Shown here: positions 59,141-64,000 of the stretch, in pieces | How the letters are laid out: each line of letters begins with the position of its first letter | How positions within the stretch are numbered: position 1 is the first letter of the stretch | Source of the DNA: Paratinospora sagittata | Lineage: Eukaryota; Streptophyta; Magnoliopsida; Ranunculales; Menispermaceae | DNA length: 64,000 nt | Direction of reading: 5' to 3' | NCBI GenBank assembly: GCA_035771175.1 | Contig: CM069596.1 | Location: 10,342,001-10,406,000, forward strand | Program-made: the position numbers and the translations under genes | Notes under the pieces: model-generated | Told to the model about the DNA's origin: nothing | The model's input: only the letters and a program-made list of their open reading frames with translations | The model's database searches: none

Positions 59141-60290
59141 TTATAGCTAGCAGGAGTCGCCTGCTCAATTTAGACTTATCATTTTGTCATCTTCTGTTAA
59201 AATTTATAAACTAGTTTGTTTTTAACGACTTTGCGTGAGTTTACTAACAACTATCGACACAAGATGCCAAGAAGTAAAATGACTAATACCTTGAGGATGC
59301 AAGCCTTGCTCAAATAATCCCCGAGAAATGGCTAAAAACCCATAGTACCTTGGGATCCGAGCTCATGCCTGGATTATCGCCAGGAAGAAGGCTAGGGCCT
59401 AACAATACCTTGGGACCTGAGCTCATCAGAGTTCAGGTTATCGCCGAGAATGAGGTCATCCTCGAAGTACATTGGAATCTGAACTCTTCGGAGTTCAAAT
59501 TATCGCCAGGAAGGAATTCACTCTCATATTACGTATCGGATCATCGCCTAGAAGAATATTTTTCGCGAGACTTATTTTTCCAAAAAATGACCAAGTCCCG
59601 GTGTAATTTCAAAAAAAGACTGAGATGATAGGACTACCGAGCTGAACTCAAGATATTACTATCTTTAAAAACGGCTAAGTCCCAGATCAAGCTCAAAAAA
59701 CACCCGAGGTTATTGGACGATGGCCGAGGTTATTGGACATGTAGCAGCTAGAGCTCGAATTATGTCCGAGCTCACATGCTCATCAGGCCAAGCTCGCGAG
59801 ACATATTTTCCGAAAAAATGACCAAGTCCCATTTAAGCTCGACTAACTCCCAATTCAAGCCCGGAGAACGACCGAGCTCATCGAACTAACCGAGCAGATC
59901 TCATGGCCTTCTCCGAAAATCGACTAAATCCTAGAAAGGAGATCGAACTCGGATGATGGCCGAGCTCGTCAGGACTCGGGTAAAGGTACTCTACAAAAAT
60001 TATACTAAGTCCCAAGGACTGTTAGGTCGAGCTCATTGGACTTACCAAGCAGAGCCCACGACCTTATTTCTCCAAAAATCGACTAAGTCCTAGAGAAGAG
60101 CTCGAACTCGGCTGATGGCCGAGCTCACTGGACGACGTGCATAAAGTAGTTTGGTAAGTGCTTAAGTGTTCAATTCAAGTAAAGAAAGGAAAACACAACA
60201 GGTAAAAAACAAATGTCATTCAGAAGATGAAGAAGTGTTTAAAGCTCAGAATCTGAGCAGGATTACAAAAAAGATGGAAAAAACAAAGGC
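59141..60290 (+). other. Tat 3' non-coding region
   Basis: No reading frame. Degenerate repeats of phrases such as CCGAGCTCAT, CGACTAAGTCC and CCTTGGGAYCYGAGCTCAT run through 59290-60130. This resembles the long 3' tail of Tat-type elements. No clear PPT or 3' LTR was found before the minus-strand gag begins. Confidence 0.55.
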
Positions 60291-60302
60291 CTAAGAGCCT
60301 AA

Positions 60303-60890
60303 GACAACAACCTTGGACTCTCGATCTGATCTATTACCCTGAGTCAACTGAATGAACTCATTTCGCTTCCGATCAACCTCTGACCGAGGGTAGTAAGTCG
60401 CATAGAATAGTTCCTTAAATTTTGTCCAGGACTTGACCTTACCAGGAGATCTCTGCATAGTTTCCCACCATCTATCAGCTGCATCACCCAACTTAAATAT
60501 GGCCAAATGAACTCTGTCTCTGTCTAAAGCCAGCATATCGTCAAGGATAACCTCGATGCGCTGAATCCAACTCTCAGCATCCTCAAGCTTCAAACTGCCT
60601 GAAAATGTTGGAGGGCCCCGTATTTTGAAAGCCTTCATCACTTTCTCATACCGTTTCTTCTCCTTAACGTCCTCACCAGACTTAGGAGTCGGTACTCTAT
60701 CCTTAGCAGCAGGACTAACAGCCACGACACCAATACTAGTAGTGCCCACACCATGTACAACAGGTGCATCAACACGTGGCCTGTCTTGTTGCAACTTGGT
60801 AATCATCTCAAGATGTTGAGCATTCTATTGTTGCTGGATAGTAAACATTTCCTCCAGCCTCTTAAGCCGATCTTGATCGCTAGGGTCCAT
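60303..60890 (-). pseudogene. Gypsy (Tekay-like) gag, truncated
   Basis: ATG at 60890 starts a frame MDPSDQDRLKRLEEMFTIQQ followed by a TAG, then open for 171 codons. Capsid motifs: FKIRGPPTFSGSLKLEDAES, WIQRIEVILDDM, DAADRWWETM and WTKFKELFYATYYP. The frame loses homology after EFIQLTQG at about 60330, where the element is cut by the junction with the Tat tail. The zinc knuckle and all of the following pol are missing. Confidence 0.85.
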
Positions 60891-61056
60891 TGTTAACCCG
60901 GATTTAGCCCTTCAGTAAACTAACATTTTCAATGGGCAAAAAGAAATGCATCAAGCAGGGTAGCATACAATACCCATACAATCAAAACATAACATTACAT
61001 GGCTTGTCTCTTTCTTAGAGTTTTTATAACCTGAACGTAGGTATTCTAAACTTCAG

Positions 61057-61070
61057 TCTTTGATACCAAT
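61057..61070 (-). other. Primer-binding site, tRNA-iMet type
   Basis: Minus-strand TTGGTATCAAAGAC is two bases after the LTR end. It matches the TGGTATCAGAGC consensus with one transition. Confidence 0.75.
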
Positions 61071-61072
61071 AT

Positions 61073-63172
61073 TGTCGTGACCCCTTCCCGAGTGATGTCA
61101 CGACCGGCACATTACCCCAGATAATGTCACGACCCGACAAAATTTGAGGCACAGATAAGCCTCAATGCAGAAATTGCATGAAAATCTCAAATATACAATC
61201 CATATATGATCCAGATAATCGAATAATATACATAGATAATGCATCATCATCCGAAACATGATGTCATCGACCCAATCCCCAAGATTCAATTATGTTTAAT
61301 CTAATATGGAACTCCAAATTGAAATTTCATCATTTATCAGATTTTCATATACAGATCAAAAATTTTATTACCAACTATGTTTTATATACAATAGTAGCTG
61401 GGATCATTATGTACCATAACAAAAGTACAAAACATTTAAACTGTGCCCAAGTTCCCATAATTACAAATAAAAAACACACATAAAAGAGACGAAAGGAAAG
61501 CTATTCCAACTCTAAGCCTTGCCCTTTCCATTTTGATCTGATCTTGAAAGAAAATAGAGGAAAATGGGATGAGCTCCACTAGCTCAGTGAGTACTTTTCA
61601 AAGAAAATCTCCACAGATGCATTTATGTACAACATGTATGAAACTTGAAATAACCTTCATAGATTTAAATGCATCAATGAAGTATGCATGATACATGCTT
61701 CAAACTAAACATAACATCAAGCATTATTTTTAGAAAAGCCTCAACAGGAGATCGAAGATCAAGATAATACATGCCTACACTTCCCCTATCAAGCTATGGG
61801 TCCAAACCAGCAAATTTGCATACACTTCCCCATCACACTTATAGGTTCAGATCAGCGCATTATCCCAACCAATCTCTCTACCCTCACGTTCTTCAATAAT
61901 TCGAAAATCACATTTTTTCGAAGAACAAGTGAGTAGAAATACAATAACGCCAAGGTGTTGATCCAAACACCCAAGGTCATACCAATGTATAATTCTGTGC
62001 TCATGATTACAAATACAATGCACATACATATAAGAGATGCATATCATTCAAGAATTCAATTTCATTTATACAATGCTATAAATAGAGAATCAAAGTGAGA
62101 AATACTCACAATACAAAAGTTTGCCTAAGTCCACAACACTTTATACTTAGCCAATTCACCAGTGTCTACAACACATCATCAACACTTTATTTGCTATCCA
62201 ATTCTCATATCATTATTCAATATTCTGTGATTCACATTGACAAACACCAATTTCTGTCACATAAATTATATCAATTGATCATCAATTAATCACAACACAC
62301 CAATTAAACCATTTACCTTAGCATTTACATTTCCAGCACATGTAGTTTATTTATACACTTCATTAGATCCAGAATTTACCAAATTCTGTCCATCAATAAA
62401 ACCAATGATCCAAGATCAATTCCAATCCATAAACACATTAAAACATCATATTTCAACACTGGAAAATGGGTTCCAAAACCCTATTCTAACATGGTCTGGA
62501 ACACCATGTTCTATCCATGAAAAATCACTGTTTTTAACATCAAATTAATCACCAATGGATGAGGAATTAATCCCCCATGGTTTAAGTCAATAACTGGTCT
62601 AATTCCAGCATCAAAACCACCAGTGATCAGATTCAATTTCAGCCATGAAAACCAATGTTTAGACTATAAATTTGCTTACCAAACAACCCAAGATTTATCA
62701 ACAGCAAATCAGTCCAATTTCCAGCCTTCAAACCCCAAGTTTCCAGCTTCAATGCTTCCAACAAGCTTCAATTCTTCCAATTTGGAGCTCCAGCATCATC
62801 TTCTCGCTTTCTTCCTTTCTTCTCTGTTTCAGCCAACAAGCTTCTTTAATTGCAGTCCATTTCTTGAAATTTCAACAAGTTTAAAACCTCTAGATTGTTG
62901 CCAGCAAGATGGAAACGTGCTTGCTGGTTTCATTAGGTGGTGCCAGCAAGCCTATTACGTGCCAAATTAGTGGCTAAGTGGTTGCAATTAGTTGTAACAC
63001 GTGGCTCAAATCATGCACAAACACACTAACACATAGCAAACACAAAAATACATCCAAATACTTCCTATACACACACAATATATGAGTATGATACACATCA
63101 ATCACTTGCACAAGACTTCGAGTTGGACATTTACGTCATCATGACGTCACATGCGAAAAGTGGGTAGTTACA
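61073..63172 (-). mobile_element. Gypsy LTR lying between pol end and gag start, 2.1 kb
   Basis: Minus-strand ends are TGTAACTACCCAC and GGGTCACGACA. A PPT lies at its start and a primer site at its end, so this single LTR acts as a 3' LTR for the pol on one side and a 5' LTR for the gag on the other. The motif GTCACGACC, matching the LTR end, occurs three times within 61073-61135. Acceptor-like CTCATCCC...TTTCAAG at 61543-61575 on the minus strand. Confidence 0.85.
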
Positions 63173-63186
63173 ATCTCCCCAACTTA
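63173..63186 (-). other. Polypurine tract
   Basis: Minus-strand AAGTTGGGGAGAT just before TGTAACTACC; preceded by ATTTCGATGACGAAATTT, a palindrome common before gypsy PPTs. Confidence 0.8.
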
Positions 63187-64000
63187 AAAAATTTCGTCAT
63201 CGAAATTTAACATAGAAATTAAATCTTACCTAAAGCGGTGAATAAATCCTAAAACATCTCCCGCATCTGATCTTCCTGCTCCTGGTTTGCTCTTCATTGA
63301 CGTGGAACTGCCATTTGACTCGAACCAAAGGAATTTTTTTATTCCTGAGCTTTTTAATTCTGCGAGCCATAATCTGAATAGGTTGTTCCACATAAGTAGC
63401 ATCCTCCCCAACTTGAATTTGAGAAATATCAAGCATAGGTACATGCGTGGGGTCTGCATTATACATTCTCAACATAGACACGTTGAATACATCATGAACT
63501 CCAGCAAGTTGAGATGGTGGAGCAAGCCTGTAGGCCAAGGGACCTATCATCTCAAGGATCTTAAATGGCCCAATAATTTGAGGAGAACGCTTTTTTTTCA
63601 CACCAAATCTCATCTGCCCTTTCTGTGGAGAGACTTTCAATAAAACCTGATCTCCCACTGCAAACTCTAATGGTCTGTGACATTTGTCGAAGTAGCTCTT
63701 TTGTCGATCCTGAGCTGCCTTCAACCTTGCTCTAATATGCTTGATCTTCTCAGTCTGTGCTACCACCGCATCTGGCCCCACCAACTGTGTCCCTCCCACT
63801 TCAAACCAACAAGTAAGAGATCTACAAGGTCACCCATGAAGAACCTCAAAAGGTGCCATGCCAATACTAGCCTGAAAGCTATTATTATAAGCAAACTCAC
63901 ACAGATGAAGATACTCAATCCAACTCCCACCAAACTCCAAAATGCATGACCTGAGCATATCCTCCAACATCTGAATAACCCTCTCGGACTATCCGTCGGT
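63187..64000 (-). pseudogene. Gypsy integrase C terminus and chromodomain (runs off the window)
   Basis: Reading from the window end: VIQMLEDMLRSCILEFGGSW, EFAYNNSFQASIGMAPFEVL, then QDRQKSYFDKCHRPLEFAVG, GPFKILEMIGPLAYRL, DVFNVSMLRMYNADPTHV and the start of a chromodomain VRVKWQFHVNEE. After that a frameshift leaves the EDQMREMF end in another frame. Apart from this and one stop near the PCRSL motif the frame is open for 189 codons, so it is among the better-preserved genes here. The rest of pol lies beyond 64000. Confidence 0.9.

Larger units (their letters stand above)
46580..60290 (+). mobile_element. Tat-lineage gypsy element with three nested solo LTRs
   Basis: 5' LTR, Tat-type primer site, gag start, then a deletion joining gag to the end of RT, the gypsy RNase H, a second archaeal-type RNase H domain, integrase and a long 3' non-coding tail. 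Three solo LTRs interrupt it, each at a clean duplicated target, and the reading resumes after each. No 3' LTR was recognised, so the right limit is approximate. Confidence 0.75.

Noticed and set aside
62623..62970. 115-codon frame with Ser/Phe-rich product
   Set aside because: Inside the LTR, no start context or domain, and overlapped by another open frame on the same strand.

Overview
This window looks like nuclear DNA of a flowering plant, probably a eudicot with a large, AT-rich, retrotransposon-filled genome. The evidence is a split MIKC-type MADS-box gene with plant-sized introns, Ty3/gypsy and Ty1/copia retrotransposons with tRNA-iMet-type primer sites, Tat-lineage gypsy elements, a Sirevirus-like 3' end, a Mutator-like element and a Harbinger-type MITE. 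I cannot name the species. No rRNA, tRNA, CRISPR or bacterial-type feature was seen.

Layout. 1-3.7 kb: repeat debris and a decayed LINE with a poly-A end. 3.7-5.2 kb: a solo LTR. 7.8-8.9 kb: five K-box and C-terminal exons of a SOC1/TM3-like MADS gene, the only non-transposon gene recognised; its MADS-domain exon is not in view. 9.35-16.4 kb: a copia element lacking its integrase region, broken by a 531-bp MITE (TSD TAA) and a 3.0-kb solo LTR (TSD TAAAA). 16.4-30.0 kb: a minus-strand Tat element whose gag is split by a complete but dead gypsy element (16587-26399, TSD ATATA). That gypsy carries a 1.4-kb MULE with a 10-bp TSD in its 3' LTR, and the Tat LTR holds another solo LTR. 30.0-33.45 kb: Sirevirus-like 3' end with two polypurine tracts. 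33.45-39.5 kb: a chromovirus-type 5' LTR with primer site, an AT satellite split by a 2.96-kb solo LTR, and a gag-like fragment. 39.5-42.2 kb: a minus-strand solo LTR. 43.3-46.6 kb: a partial copia-type LTR, then the 3' half of a chromovirus with an extra reading frame after pol. 46.6-60.3 kb: a second, plus-strand Tat element broken by three solo LTRs. 60.3-64.0 kb: a minus-strand gypsy locus in the order pol-LTR-gag.

How it fits together. Target-site duplications and reading frames that resume after insertions let most of the nesting be read directly. Eight solo LTRs against one element with both ends implies heavy loss by LTR-LTR recombination. All coding regions of the elements carry stops, frameshifts or lost catalytic residues, so none looks active alone. 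The points most worth a second look are a splice-acceptor-like module shared by otherwise diverged LTRs, repeat arrays just upstream of LTR TATA boxes, the extra chromovirus reading frame, the pol-LTR-gag junction and the shortened C terminus of the MADS gene.
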